This document shows, one piece after another, positions 23,431 to 31,981 of a DNA stretch of 64,000 bases. The stretch is taken from contig CAWBPD010000002.1 of assembly GCA_963790575.1 (NCBI GenBank), positions 124,001 to 188,000 on the forward strand, written 5' to 3'. Position numbers and translations under genes: made by a program. Numbering within the stretch: the first letter of the stretch is position 1; each line of letters begins with the position of its first letter. Source of the DNA: CAVTSA01 sp963790575. GTDB lineage: Bacteria; Chloroflexota; Dormibacteria; Dormibacterales; Dormibacteraceae. The notes under the pieces are model-generated. The model did not search any database and was not told the origin of the DNA. It saw nothing but the letters and a program-made list of their open reading frames with translations.

Positions 23431-24384
23431 ATGGTCGATCTGCAAGAACATCGGGCGGCGGCCAGCGCGGCCGCCGCCTCGCCCGCGATGCACATCGTCG
23501 ACCTGACCAAGCACTACGGACGCATCGAGGCACTCACCGGGCTCTCGATGACCGTGCCGCGGGGAGAGGTGTTCGGTTTCCTGGGCCCGAACGGCGCCGG
23601 CAAGACGACGGCGATCAAGCTGCTCTTGGGCCTCGCCACTCCGACCTCCGGCGAGGCCTGGGTCCTGGGCGAGCCGGCGGGCACGCTGGCGGCGCGCCGC
23701 CGGGTGGGGTATCTGCCGGAGCTGTTCCGGTATCAGCCCTGGCTCACCGCCCGCGAGGTGCTGGCGCTGCACTGCGAACTGATCCAACTCCCTCGCTCCC
23801 GCCGGGCGGAGGAGATCGACGAAGCGCTGCGACTGGTGGGCCTCGACGGCCGCGAGACCGAACGCGTGCGCGGCTATTCCAAGGGCATGCAGCAGCGGCT
23901 CGGGCTGGGGGTGGCGCTGCTCGGCGCTCCCGAGCTGATCTTGCTCGACGAGCCGACCTCGGCGCTCGACCCGGTGGGGCGCCATGACGTGCGCGAGCTG
24001 ATCCACGCGCTCAAGTCGCGCGGGACCGCGGTGTTCCTGAACTCGCACCTGCTGACCGAGGTGGAGATGGTCTGCGACCGGGTGGCGATGGTCGACCAGG
24101 GCCACGTGATCGCGACCGGCACCCTCGACGACCTCCTGGGAGGCGGTTCCTGCCGGTTCCGTGTCGGAGGACTGTCCCCCGAGGCCCGGCGCGGGCTGGG
24201 ACGGTTCGGCGGACTCAACGACGACGGCACCTGGCTCACCATCAGCGGGCTGGAGTCGGACCGAGTTCCGGAGGTGGTGGAGGCGATCGTGAGAGACGGG
24301 GGCCGACTCTATGCGGTGGAGCCCCGGCACCGCTCCCTGGAGGACCGCTTCCTGGAGCTGCTGCGGATGCCCGAGGAGGCGTGA
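23431..24384 (+). CDS. ABC transporter ATP-binding protein
   Basis: The nucleotide-binding subunit shows Walker A GPNGAGKTTAIKLLLG, Q-loop VGYLPE, signature YSKGMQQRLGLG, Walker B LILLDEPTSALDP and H-loop NSHLLTEVE. The C-terminal 75 residues (RFRVGGLSPEARRGL to LEDRFLELLRM) match the regulatory tail of drug or lipid exporters of the CcmA/NatA type. It starts 19 bases after the anti-sigma stop and overlaps the permease start region, so sigma, anti-sigma, ATPase and permease probably form one operon. The substrate is unknown; gene order suggests an envelope-stress or antibiotic exporter. Confidence 0.92.
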   Translation: MVDLQEHRAAASAAAASPAMHIVDLTKHYGRIEALTGLSMTVPRGEVFGFLGPNGAGKTTAIKLLLGLATPTSGEAWVLGEPAGTLAARRRVGYLPELFRYQPWLTAREVLALHCELIQLPRSRRAEEIDEALRLVGLDGRETERVRGYSKGMQQRLGLGVALLGAPELILLDEPTSALDPVGRHDVRELIHALKSRGTAVFLNSHLLTEVEMVCDRVAMVDQGHVIATGTLDDLLGGGSCRFRVGGLSPEARRGLGRFGGLNDDGTWLTISGLESDRVPEVVEAIVRDGGRLYAVEPRHRSLEDRFLELLRMPEEA

Positions 24385-24386
24385 CC

Positions 24387-25250
24387 ATGCCGCCCCTCCT
24401 CACCTTCGCCCGCCTCACCGTGTGGGAGATCTCCCGGCGCCGGTTGCTGATCGCGCTCGCGGCCCTGACCTTGATCGTGATCGTCGCCACCAGCTGGGGC
24501 TTCTCCCACCTGCGCGACCCCGGGCTGAACGGCGGCCGGGGGCTGGGCGAGGTGGAGCTGCGGGTACTCGCCTCGCAGCTCTTGATCCTGGTCGCGTTCC
24601 TCTTCAGTGGCGTGCTCGCGCTTTCGGCCGCCTTTGTCGGTGCCCCCAGCCTCTCGGCGGACGTCGAGTCGAACCTGGCGCTGGCGCTGCTGGCACGGCC
24701 GGTGCGCCGGTCTGACTACGTGCTCGGGAAGTGGCTCGGGATGGCACTGCTGGTGGTCGCCTACGCGGCCGGGACCGGACTCCTGGCGGTGCTCGGCGTG
24801 TGGATCGCCACCCGCTACGCGCCTCCCAACGTACCGGGCCTGATCGTCTCCGTGGCCGGTGAGGGCTTGGTCGTGCTCACGCTTTCCCTCCTGCTCTCGA
24901 CGCGGGTGGCCGGCATGACGGGCGGTATCGTCGCGCTGGTGCTCTGGTTCATGGCCTGGATCGGCGGCATCGCCGGTGGCATCGGCCATGCGCTGCAGAA
25001 CAGCGCACTCAGCACCGCCGGGCTGGTGATGGGTCTCATCATGCCCACCGACGCGCTCTGGCGCTCGGCAGTCTTCTCGATGGAGCCGGTCGCGGTGGTG
25101 GCCGGGATCCGCGAGGGTGGCGCCGCCATCGCCGCTGACCCTTTCGGCGCGACGGAACCGATCCCGCTCGGGATGCTGGTGTGGTCGATCGTATGGGTGA
25201 TCGCGGTGCTGGTCCTGGCCGTGCTGAGCTTCCGGACTCGCGAGATCTGA
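24387..25250 (+). CDS. ABC-2 type transporter permease
   Basis: The 287-residue protein has six predicted membrane helices: RRLLIALAALTLIVIVATSW, LILVAFLFSGVLALSAAFVG, MALLVVAYAAGTGLLAVLG, a helix containing LTLSLLLSTRVAGMTG, IVALVLWFMAWIGGIAGG, and the C-terminal LVWSIVWVIAVLVLAVLSF. The loop LALLARPVRRSDYVLGKWLG after helix two is the conserved segment of ABC-2 permeases. ATG 24387 has GAGGAGG seven bases upstream inside the ATPase gene. It is the likely partner of the ATPase encoded just before it. The stop codon is followed immediately by an inverted repeat pair. Confidence 0.88.
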   Translation: MPPLLTFARLTVWEISRRRLLIALAALTLIVIVATSWGFSHLRDPGLNGGRGLGEVELRVLASQLLILVAFLFSGVLALSAAFVGAPSLSADVESNLALALLARPVRRSDYVLGKWLGMALLVVAYAAGTGLLAVLGVWIATRYAPPNVPGLIVSVAGEGLVVLTLSLLLSTRVAGMTGGIVALVLWFMAWIGGIAGGIGHALQNSALSTAGLVMGLIMPTDALWRSAVFSMEPVAVVAGIREGGAAIAADPFGATEPIPLGMLVWSIVWVIAVLVLAVLSFRTREI

Positions 25251-25303
25251 ACCTGTCTCTGCTGCGCGAACTCTGGCTGCCTCGGACGGCACCAGAGACA
25301 GGT
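25251..25303. repeat. Inverted pair ACCTGTCTCTG/CAGAGACAGGT, 42 bases apart
   Basis: Perfect 11-base arms at 25251-25261 and 25293-25303 begin at the base after the permease stop and end at the base before the acyltransferase GTG. It may act as terminator for the ABC operon or as a control element of the next gene. Confidence 0.85.
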
Positions 25304-26446
25304 GTGAGCGGCGGCACCGACAAATCTGAGCGAACGGCGCGACCTCACCTGGTCGGGCTCGACGTGGTGAGAGTGATGGCGCTGCTGTTGGTGATCGCCA
25401 TCCACTGTGACCACTGGCCCTACCAGACGTCGGGCCTGGAGCAGAGGGTCTGGCCGACGGTGGACCTGCTCTTGCGGCCATCGGTGCCTCTCTTCGTGAT
25501 CCTGAGTGGCTTCCTCCTCACGTACGGGGAGCAGCACGCGCTACCGCTGAGTCGGTTTCTCCGGCGGCGGCTGGGGCGATCGCTCATTCCGTGGATCGTC
25601 TGGATGCCCGTCTATACGCTGATCGGACTCCTCTGGACCAAAGAGATCGTTCCCGCGTCGTGGGCGGGGGTGGCCTCCTGGTGGGCGCTGGGCGGCGGGC
25701 ACCTCTGGTACCTGTTGCTGATCCCGCAGCTCTACATCCTGTTCCAGGTCTGGCCGACGTCGAGCCGGGGTCTGCTGGTGGGTGCGCTGATCTCGGTCCT
25801 CGTCCAGGTGGCGCTTTCCAGCTACCGGCTGCTGGGGCCCGAGAACGAACCCGTGAACAGCTTTCTGCTTGCCCACGGATACCAGGTGGCGCCCCTCTGG
25901 CTGGGGTACTTCGGGGTCGGGCTCGCGGTCGGGCGCTGGCGCTCCGAACACCTCGAGACCTGGAACACATGGGGTGTGACCGGGGTGTTCGCGCTCGCGA
26001 TGGTGGCGGGTGCCGTGCTCCTGGTGCTCGCCGACGGCAGCAACGCGCCCAACGCTCAATTCGTGCAGGGGACCGGCGCGTTCCTGCTCCCCTCGCTGAT
26101 CCCGGTCACGCTCGCCGCGTTTGTCGCCTGGGCCCTGGCGGGCGAGCGCTGGTTGAGCGGCCGGCCACAGCTCACGCACGCGGTGCAGTCGGTCAGCCGC
26201 TACTCGCTCGGGATTTACATCGTCCACGAGGCGTTGACCTACATCAGCGGGCCGGTGCAGTACCTGGGGATCGCCCGCGCCTCGCTCGCCGTCTCCGCCC
26301 TCTTGTTCCTGTTCCAGGTCGCGGTCACATTCGTTCTCGCGTACGCGGTGACCCGCGCCCTGGCCGCGACGCGACTGGCGATCACCGTCGGGCTGCCGCC
26401 GAACCCGCCGCGGTGGTCGGAGTGGCGCCGTCCCTTCGCCATCTGA
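25304..26446 (+). CDS. Membrane acyltransferase, family 3 (OafA/WecH type)
   Basis: The 380-residue protein has about ten hydrophobic helices. The N-terminal signature is LVGLDVVRVMALLLVIAIHCDHW, with the R and H residues conserved in acyltransferase-3 enzymes, followed by RPSVPLFVILSGFLLTYG, FLRRRLGRSLIPWIVW and GGGHLWYLLLIPQLYI. These enzymes transfer acetyl or other acyl groups to sugars or lipids at the cell surface. The GTG at 25304 directly follows the right arm of an inverted repeat; no clear Shine-Dalgarno sequence is visible, so a later GTG near 25366 cannot be excluded. It converges on a frameshifted gene. Confidence 0.85.
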   Translation: MSGGTDKSERTARPHLVGLDVVRVMALLLVIAIHCDHWPYQTSGLEQRVWPTVDLLLRPSVPLFVILSGFLLTYGEQHALPLSRFLRRRLGRSLIPWIVWMPVYTLIGLLWTKEIVPASWAGVASWWALGGGHLWYLLLIPQLYILFQVWPTSSRGLLVGALISVLVQVALSSYRLLGPENEPVNSFLLAHGYQVAPLWLGYFGVGLAVGRWRSEHLETWNTWGVTGVFALAMVAGAVLLVLADGSNAPNAQFVQGTGAFLLPSLIPVTLAAFVAWALAGERWLSGRPQLTHAVQSVSRYSLGIYIVHEALTYISGPVQYLGIARASLAVSALLFLFQVAVTFVLAYAVTRALAATRLAITVGLPPNPPRWSEWRRPFAI

Positions 26447-26467
26447 CCGGCGGGCCTGTGGGGCCGG

Positions 26468-26834
26468 TCAAAGCTCCGGCGGAAGGCCGAACGACGCGAA
26501 GAGGTCGGCGCGCCCGGTGAACCGTTGCGAGAAGCCAGGCGCGTCTCTCCACACCTTCCAGGTGCCGTCGTGCAGCGTCGAGTGGTCGACACGCGTGACG
26601 CCGCGCGAGTCGTAGTAGAGAACCGTCTGGCTCCCCGAGGGTCCGTCGCTGCCAAAGATCCCACGTGGCCTCCGAACCGGGCGCGTCCCGATGCTCTCTC
26701 AGAAGCGCGCCTTTCTCCAACCACTCGAAGGGCGCCGCGCCCCGCGCGTCCGGGAAGCGCGGGAAACGGAATTCCCACTCCCCCACCAGGACGGCCAGCT
26801 CCTCGAGTCCGGGATTCCTCTCGTAGGTCGCCAT
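26468..26834 (-). pseudogene. Frameshifted lipocalin-like (DUF1579-type) protein
   Basis: From ATG 26834 (GAGGAGACC upstream) the first frame gives MATYERNPGLEELAVLVGEW and PFEWLEKGALLREHRDAPGSEATW, the N-terminal part of a small beta-barrel family. The continuation GIFGSDGPSGSQTVLYYDSR, then HDGTWKVWRDAPGFSQRFTG is in the next frame, so one extra G in a GGG run near 26657 breaks the gene. The restored frame ends at 26468 soon after FASFGLPPEL, slightly shorter than usual. The activity of the family is unknown. Confidence 0.7.
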
Positions 26835-26949
26835 TCGTTGGTCTCCTCTCAAGTGGCGTGTGGCCCGCCGAAGCGTCGGGCGCCGATGCAGGTGAGACCG
26901 CGGAACGGAGGGAAAGGAATCGGTCGTCGCCGACGGAAGACGGCACCCC

Positions 26950-27651
26950 TCAGTATTGCCAGCGCCTTCCGATGCCCCAGCGGGCGAGGGACCAACGGGT
27001 GAACATCTCAAACATGCCGAGCCGGAGCGGCCGGGTATGGAGCCGCCGCGGCGAGGTGGCGATCCAGGTCTCGCCCACGTAGGCGACCGGGTTCCCTAGC
27101 GCCTGCACGCGGGACAGAAACTCCAGGTCCTCCGCCAACCGAAGGGTCTCGTCCATCCCACCGGAAGCCAAGTAGAGGTCGCGGCGGCAGTAAAACATGT
27201 TGGCCCGGATCGAGAACTGGCGCTTACCGAATTCCATCAGTCCGAAGTAGGCCCGATCGATCAGGTCGCCCCCTTCGGGCACCAGGCGGATGCAGCCGGC
27301 CGGCCACCCGTCGGTGACCCGGCGAAAGACACTGGAGGTGAGGTCGGGGGCTGCATAGGAGTCGGCGTCGAGGAACACCAGGACGTCGCCCTGGGCCGCG
27401 ACGGCGCCGCGATTTCGGGCCCGGGCCACCCCCGAAACCGGGTCGACCAGCAGCTGCACCGGCAGCTCGCTGCCGGCCGCGAAGGATCGCACGGTGTCGG
27501 CGGTTGCGTCCTCGGAGCCGTTCACGACCACCACCGCCTCGAGCGGGCCGGGCGCTGCCTGCTGCCGCACCGACTCCAGCACCTTCACCACGGTCGCGGC
27601 CTCGTTGCGAGCGGGGATCACGAAGCTCAGGCGCACACGCCGGCGGCTCAT
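26950..27651 (-). CDS. Family 2 glycosyltransferase
   Basis: The 233-residue protein has the GT-A fold of GT2 enzymes. The nucleotide-sugar site begins with LSFVIPARNEAATVVKVLESV, the diphosphate/metal motif is the LVFLDADSY (DxD type) strand, and the acceptor side is DETLRLAEDLEFLSRV with the ED-type catalytic acidic pair. RNRGAVAAQGDVLVF is the usual linker. There are no membrane helices. The ATG at 27651 starts one base after the stop codon of the polysaccharide deacetylase gene, so the pair is co-translated and may build or modify one surface glycan. Confidence 0.88.
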   Translation of the reverse strand: MSRRRVRLSFVIPARNEAATVVKVLESVRQQAAPGPLEAVVVVNGSEDATADTVRSFAAGSELPVQLLVDPVSGVARARNRGAVAAQGDVLVFLDADSYAAPDLTSSVFRRVTDGWPAGCIRLVPEGGDLIDRAYFGLMEFGKRQFSIRANMFYCRRDLYLASGGMDETLRLAEDLEFLSRVQALGNPVAYVGETWIATSPRRLHTRPLRLGMFEMFTRWSLARWGIGRRWQY

Positions 27652-27652
27652 G

Positions 27653-28393
27653 TCAGAGCAAGTCCCTGAACTGAGCCGGCCGGCTGCCCTGGTCGACCAG
27701 CCGTTCCACTTGCCGGATCGCGGCGCGATAAGACGGCCCCTGAAGGTCTCCCTGTGGATGCAGGAAGACCTGTGATGTTCGCGGACGGCCGGGCATCGCC
27801 GCCAGGGCTCGGGCGGTCGTCGCCACCAGCACTTCCTGGAGGGCTCCCGCTCCCAGGTATCCCTGCCAGCCCAACCGGAGCTGCCGGCCACCCCGCAGAT
27901 CCGTCAGCGACGCCAGGCCGACGTTGAACCGGTAGCCGGCCGCGCGCAGAGCCTCGTTCACCCAGGGTGCCTGCAGCCACGCGGGGGCGCAGAAGCCGTC
28001 GACCGCGAAGCCCGCCAGCATCATCTCGTGCCGCGCCAGGCCGGCGGCCAGGGTGGCGTCGGCCCGATCGAGGGCGGCGAACTCGGCGACACCGTGAGCG
28101 AACAGAAAGGACCGGCCCCGCGTGGTGAAGGACCCCCGTGCGCGCCCTCGAGCACGGTGCGTCCAGCCATGCGCCACCAACTCGGCGCCGCGCCGCGCCT
28201 CCCCGGCCAGCAGGTCCAGCATCTCCGGCGCCTCGTGCAGCGGACGAGGGCCGCTCGGCACCACGAGGAGCGTCCGGCAGGTGACACCGATGTGGTCGAG
28301 GTCAGAGAGCACCTTCCGAACGCCTGGCAAGGTGCCACACATCACGTCGTGGACGGCCACCACCACGCGCCGCCGCTGCTCCCCCGGGTCCAT
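27653..28393 (-). CDS. Polysaccharide deacetylase-like protein (DUF2334/NodB fold)
   Basis: The 246-residue protein has the NodB-type order: VVVAVHDVMCGTLPGVRKVL with the catalytic/metal aspartate, VAHGWTHRARG with the H-x2-TH metal pair, a GFCAPAWLQAPWVNEALRAAGYRF strand and the final VFLHPQGDLQG histidine. It would remove acetyl groups from a glycan. It lacks a signal peptide, as in the DUF2334 branch. The gene is directly followed by the glycosyltransferase. The upstream gap to the divergent DMT gene (28394-28493) is unusually AT-rich and should hold promoters for both directions, although no box was assigned. Confidence 0.82.
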   Translation of the reverse strand: MDPGEQRRRVVVAVHDVMCGTLPGVRKVLSDLDHIGVTCRTLLVVPSGPRPLHEAPEMLDLLAGEARRGAELVAHGWTHRARGRARGSFTTRGRSFLFAHGVAEFAALDRADATLAAGLARHEMMLAGFAVDGFCAPAWLQAPWVNEALRAAGYRFNVGLASLTDLRGGRQLRLGWQGYLGAGALQEVLVATTARALAAMPGRPRTSQVFLHPQGDLQGPSYRAAIRQVERLVDQGSRPAQFRDLL

Positions 28394-28493
28394 ATCCTTC
28401 TTCCGAATATCTTACATCGCTGTTATCAATTAAGCTTCCAGTAGATGTCAAACCTCGGAGTGTTCAGACAGTGAGCGGGCGGGGGGCGGACGC

Positions 28494-29387
28494 TTGACCT
28501 TCGTGCTGGCGGTACTGGGCGCCCTCGCCAACGCTCTGGCGTCAGTCCTCCAACGCAAGGCGGCCGGAAACGAGCCCGATTTCAAGTCGCTGCGGCCCTC
28601 GATGTTCCTTGACCTGCTGCAGCGCCGGGTCTGGCTCCTCGGCATCCTGGCCGTCATCGCGGGATTCCTGCTTCAGGCGGCCGCGCTGTCCCTGGGGAGC
28701 ATCGTGGCCGTGCAGCCCATCCTGGGATTCGAGCTACCCGTCACCTTAGTCCTGGCCTGGCCGATTCTCCACAGCCGGCTCGGGAAGACGGAGTTGCTGG
28801 CCGCGGTGGCGATGGCGCTCGGGCTTGCCATCCTCTTGGTTTCGGCGGCGCCCGAGCCGGGGGGTCACATCCCGTCACTGGTTGGCTGGCTGGTGGGCGG
28901 ATTCGCGAGCGCGGCGGTGATCGGAGTCTGCTTCCTGGCCGGCGTCCTGAGCGAGGGCGCGCGCCGGGCCGCGCTGCTCGGCGTCGCCACCGGCTGCACG
29001 TTCGGGCTCACGGCGGCGTTCATGCAGGTCGCCACCCACTCCCTCTCGAGGGGAATCCTCAGCCTGTTTCTGGCCTGGGAGACCTACGCCACGGTGGTCA
29101 CCGGGATCCTGGCCATGTACTTCCTCCAGAACGCCCTGCAGGCGGGCCGCCTGGCCGCCGCGCAACCGGGGATCACCATCAGCGATCCCTTGCTGGCCGG
29201 GATCTGGGGCGTGGTCCTGTTCCACGACCGGATCCGCACCGGACCCTGGATCATCGGAGAGATACTCGGGCCGTTGGTGATCGTGGGAGGTATGGTGCTG
29301 CTTCTCCGTTCGCCGTACCTCCAGGGCGAGGCGGGGAAGTCCGAGAAGTCGCCCGAGGAGGCTGGTGGGGGGAGCCCGGAGACGTGA
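28494..29387 (+). CDS. DMT-superfamily permease, first of a tandem pair
   Basis: The 297-residue protein is almost entirely hydrophobic with nine to ten helices, starting with TFVLAVLGALANALASVLQRKA and including LGSIVAVQPILGFELPVTLVLAW, the typical second-helix segment of DMT permeases, and AAAQPGITISDPLLAGIWGVVLF in the second half. It resembles the NIPA-like/EamA branch. The TTG at 28494 is preceded by a G-rich stretch GGGGGGCGGA that can pair with 16S rRNA. The second permease starts five bases after its stop, so the two may form a heterodimer. Substrate unknown. Confidence 0.8.
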   Translation: MTFVLAVLGALANALASVLQRKAAGNEPDFKSLRPSMFLDLLQRRVWLLGILAVIAGFLLQAAALSLGSIVAVQPILGFELPVTLVLAWPILHSRLGKTELLAAVAMALGLAILLVSAAPEPGGHIPSLVGWLVGGFASAAVIGVCFLAGVLSEGARRAALLGVATGCTFGLTAAFMQVATHSLSRGILSLFLAWETYATVVTGILAMYFLQNALQAGRLAAAQPGITISDPLLAGIWGVVLFHDRIRTGPWIIGEILGPLVIVGGMVLLLRSPYLQGEAGKSEKSPEEAGGGSPET

Positions 29388-29391
29388 CGTG

Positions 29392-30270
29392 ATGGGAGGG
29401 CTCCACGGGTTGGCGCTGGTCGCGTTCGGCGTCGGTCTCCTGGCCGCTCTGGCGTCGGCGTTCGGGTACGTCCTCCAGCACGAGGGGATGCAGGACGTCG
29501 ACGTGAGCCTGCGCAGGCTCCGGGAGGTGAGGCGACTGCTGACCGGCACCCCGTGGCTCGCCGGCATCGGGATGATGATCGTGGGCCAGCTTCTGAGCGC
29601 CGTGGCGCTGAGCCTCGGCGACCTGGCCCTGATCGAGCCGGCCTACGCGGCGATGGTGCTGTTCGCGCTCATCATCGCGGCGGTCTGGCGCCGGCAAGCG
29701 CTGTCCGCGCGGGAATGGGTGGGGGTGGTCACGATGGTCGTCGGCATCGCGGGGTTCGTGATCGCGGCGCGCCCTACCGGCGGTCATCCAGCAGACGTCG
29801 CCCTGCTTCGACTGCTGATCGCGGCCGGCGTCCTCCTGGCGGCGCTGCTGCTGCTGATCAAAGGTCCGCTCCCCTTCCACCGAGCGACCGGACTTGGCAT
29901 CGCCGCCGGCCTGCTGTTCGGTAGTCAGGATGCCCTCACGCGGCGGGCGCTGCAGCTGCTCCCCGGTGGTCCGGAGCGCCTGCTCACCGACTTCTCTCCC
30001 TATGCCCTGGTGGCGGTGGCGGCGAGCGCGATCCTGATCGCGCAGGCGGCCTTCAAACGAGGGCCACTCGCGGCCTCGCTGCCCGGGCAAAGCATCCTGG
30101 AGCCGCTTTGTGGGATCGGCCTCGGCGCCGGCCTTTTCGGCGAGCAGCTGCGCGTGTCCCTCCTGTGGACGACGGTCCAGGCCCTGACCCTGATCGCGAT
30201 GGTGGTCGGCCTGTTCTTGGTCGCGACCTCGCCGCTGGTCACGCGTCAGGAGGCGCCAGACACCTCCTGA
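29392..30270 (+). CDS. DMT-superfamily permease, second of a tandem pair
   Basis: The 292-residue product again has nine to ten helices (GLALVAFGVGLLAALASAFGY at the start). LGDLALIEPAYAAMVLFALIIAAVW corresponds to the LGSIVAVQPILGFELP segment of the upstream protein, and LPGQSILEPLCGIGLGAGLF corresponds to the second-half repeat. The two proteins are diverged paralogues. ATG 29392 lies five bases after the upstream stop. The transcript ends at a direct pair of TTGGTGCAC sites before the convergent PEBP gene. Confidence 0.8.
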   Translation: MGGLHGLALVAFGVGLLAALASAFGYVLQHEGMQDVDVSLRRLREVRRLLTGTPWLAGIGMMIVGQLLSAVALSLGDLALIEPAYAAMVLFALIIAAVWRRQALSAREWVGVVTMVVGIAGFVIAARPTGGHPADVALLRLLIAAGVLLAALLLLIKGPLPFHRATGLGIAAGLLFGSQDALTRRALQLLPGGPERLLTDFSPYALVAVAASAILIAQAAFKRGPLAASLPGQSILEPLCGIGLGAGLFGEQLRVSLLWTTVQALTLIAMVVGLFLVATSPLVTRQEAPDTS

Positions 30271-30339
30271 GCGCAGCATGTAGAGGTGACCGAAGACGAT
30301 CTGCGCAGGGCGACGCTCCGCTGGCGGGGCCCAGACCCT

Positions 30340-30389
30340 TTGGTGCACTTCCGGGGGCTAACCACGCCGGTTAGGACCCGTTGGTGCAC
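30340..30389. repeat. Direct pair of TTGGTGCAC sites, 41-base period
   Basis: GACCCNTTGGTGCAC-N-TCCGGGG occurs twice, with TGCA centres at 30344-30347 and 30385-30388. It lies between the stop codons of the convergent DMT and PEBP genes. The same core, inverted, flanks the other side of the PEBP gene (31108-31160). Confidence 0.8.
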
Positions 30390-30423
30390 CTCCGGGGCCT
30401 GACTGCCCTGCCAGCCGGTCCGG

Positions 30424-31044
30424 TCAGCGCGACAACGGCAGCCGGAACTTGCCGACGATGCTGGTCGCCCCCTTGACGTCGGGGGCGATGCTGGCCAACA
30501 GCTGCTCGTAGGTGATGCCGGTGGCCAGCGTGGGAGCGGGCGCCAGCGCGTAGACCGTGAAGATGTAGTGGTGCGGCTGCCCGTCAGCTGGCGGGCAGGG
30601 GCCTCCGTATCCCACGAAGCCGTAGCTGTTGGTGCCCTCGCCGAACGGGTTGGAGCCGCGGCCCTCCAGCTCGCGGACGTTCGCCGGGATGTTGTAGACG
30701 ACCCAATGGTGAAAACCGCCGGCCACCGGTGCGTCCACGTCGTTGATGGTGAAGGCGAAACCCTGGGTCCCGACCGGTACGTTGAACCAGCTCAGCTCAG
30801 GCGCCAGGTTCTGTCCTGAGCAACCGGTGAGGCTGGCCGGGCCGCCCTCCGTGCCGACGGGCAGGAAGTCTCCATCCCGAAAGCTGTCGCTCACGATCGT
30901 GAAAGGGTGCAGGCCTCGGTCCGCCTTCGCGCTGCCCTGGGCCAGCGAACTGGTCGGGCCCACCATCAGCAGGCCCAGAACCAGAGCACCTCCCCCAACG
31001 GCTGCCAGCACGTGCTTCCATGAGCGAACGACCGGTGTCCTCAT
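30424..31044 (-). CDS. Secreted PEBP-family (YbhB/YbcL, Raf kinase inhibitor-like) protein
   Basis: An N-terminal signal peptide is clear (RSWKHVLAAVGGGALVLGLLMVGP, cleavage expected after SSLAQG). The mature domain has the phosphatidylethanolamine-binding fold: LAPELSWFNVP, FAFTINDVDAP, FHHWVVYNIPANVREL with the central histidines, and YGFVGYGGPCPPADGQPHHYIFTVYAL, in which the PCPP and H-HY residues line the ligand pocket. Function in bacteria is not settled. The start has GAGGAGGTAG upstream. TTGGTGCAC repeat pairs bracket the gene on both sides, as if the gene and its borders form one inserted unit. Confidence 0.92.
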   Translation of the reverse strand: MRTPVVRSWKHVLAAVGGGALVLGLLMVGPTSSLAQGSAKADRGLHPFTIVSDSFRDGDFLPVGTEGGPASLTGCSGQNLAPELSWFNVPVGTQGFAFTINDVDAPVAGGFHHWVVYNIPANVRELEGRGSNPFGEGTNSYGFVGYGGPCPPADGQPHHYIFTVYALAPAPTLATGITYEQLLASIAPDVKGATSIVGKFRLPLSR

Positions 31045-31107
31045 GTCGCTACCTCCTCAGCGATGCCGGAACTTCAGCGCGTCGATGATCTCACCAGGTC
31101 GGACCCG

Positions 31108-31160
31108 TTGGTGCACCTGCGGCTCCAAACCACGGCGAACAGGAAGCGTTCATGCACCAA
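31108..31160. repeat. Inverted pair of TTGGTGCAC-type sites, TGCA centres 41 bases apart
   Basis: TTGGTGCAC at 31108-31116 and ATGCACCAA at 31152-31160; the TGCA centres are 41 bases apart. It lies upstream of the PEBP gene and downstream of the VapC-like gene. Confidence 0.75.
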
Positions 31161-31212
31161 CAGCCTTTCGCCGGGCTCAAAGAGGGTTGTTGGTACGCGA
31201 CAGTCTCGGGCT

Positions 31213-31659
31213 CTAGCTTGAAAATCCCACCACTTCCACCAAGTGTCTATCGTCGCTGTGAAGGAGTTCAGGAACACCCGAATCGAAGGTCACCAACCGC
31301 CCTTCGAGAGCGGCCGCAAGGACGACGAGGTGAGCGTCGGTCACCTGGCGGTAGCCGGCCAGCCGGCCAAGATCCATTGGCGCATCCACCAGGCGTGCGG
31401 AGTCGGGCCAGAACTGATGTCCGCTGAGCCCACACATCCGACGCAGCACGGCCATCGCCGTCGCCGGCGTGACGGCGGTCGGAATGACGCGCGGATTCGA
31501 CGAGACCCGAACAAAACCGACTTCGGTCACAGGAGTGGTGGCCCATCCGGACTCGGCATGTCGCCTGAACCACGCCCGCGCCGCCTTGTGATAGACGTGG
31601 TTGGGCCAGCCGAGAGCGACCAAGAAGTTGACATCAAGGAGCGCGGGCGGCCGCGTCAC
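31213..31659 (-). CDS. vapC: VapC-type PIN-domain toxin
   Basis: PIN-domain toxins are magnesium-dependent ribonucleases. The 148-residue product has the N-terminal acidic residue in PALLDVNFLVAL, a central glutamate in TTPVTEVGFVRV, the acidic pair in YRQVTDAHLVVLAAALEGRLVTFD, where aspartates of TDAH and TFD complete the active site. Subfamily features (HVYHKAARAWF) match TA-system PIN proteins. Its start overlaps the antitoxin stop by four bases. Confidence 0.9.
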   Translation of the reverse strand: MTRPPALLDVNFLVALGWPNHVYHKAARAWFRRHAESGWATTPVTEVGFVRVSSNPRVIPTAVTPATAMAVLRRMCGLSGHQFWPDSARLVDAPMDLGRLAGYRQVTDAHLVVLAAALEGRLVTFDSGVPELLHSDDRHLVEVVGFSS

Positions 31660-31874
31660 TCGTCGAGCGCCCGGTCGACCATCTCCGGGGTGATAAGGGC
31701 GGCATCTGAGGGCACGGCGAACACGGGGAAACCGTCGTCGTCAGCGATGGCCCCCGGCTCTAGCCCGCGACGCGCGAGTTCAGACACGACCGCCCCGACC
31801 GAGCGGCTCTGACTGGCCGCAATGGCGCGAGCGGCCGCCAAGATCGAATCATCGATGTCCAGGGTAGTTCGCAC
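31656..31874 (-). CDS. vapB: VapB-type antitoxin
   Basis: The 72-residue protein begins MRTTLDIDDSILAAARAIAA, the ribbon-helix-helix DNA-binding signature of VapB antitoxins, and ends in an acidic tail (ALITPEMVDRALDE) suited to wrap the PIN toxin. It precedes and overlaps vapC, the usual order for an autoregulated pair. The 107 bases upstream should contain its operator; GCATCAA is repeated there, but no clear palindrome was assigned. Confidence 0.9.
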   Translation of the reverse strand: MRTTLDIDDSILAAARAIAASQSRSVGAVVSELARRGLEPGAIADDDGFPVFAVPSDAALITPEMVDRALDE

Positions 31875-31981
31875 ACCTCAAGTGTAATCGAAGGCGCACC
31901 AGCGCATCAAGTCATCACAGCATCAATCCGCCACTCGGGAGCCGGTGGGAGAAACCTCCCCGCCCTCGCCGTGTTCCACGG

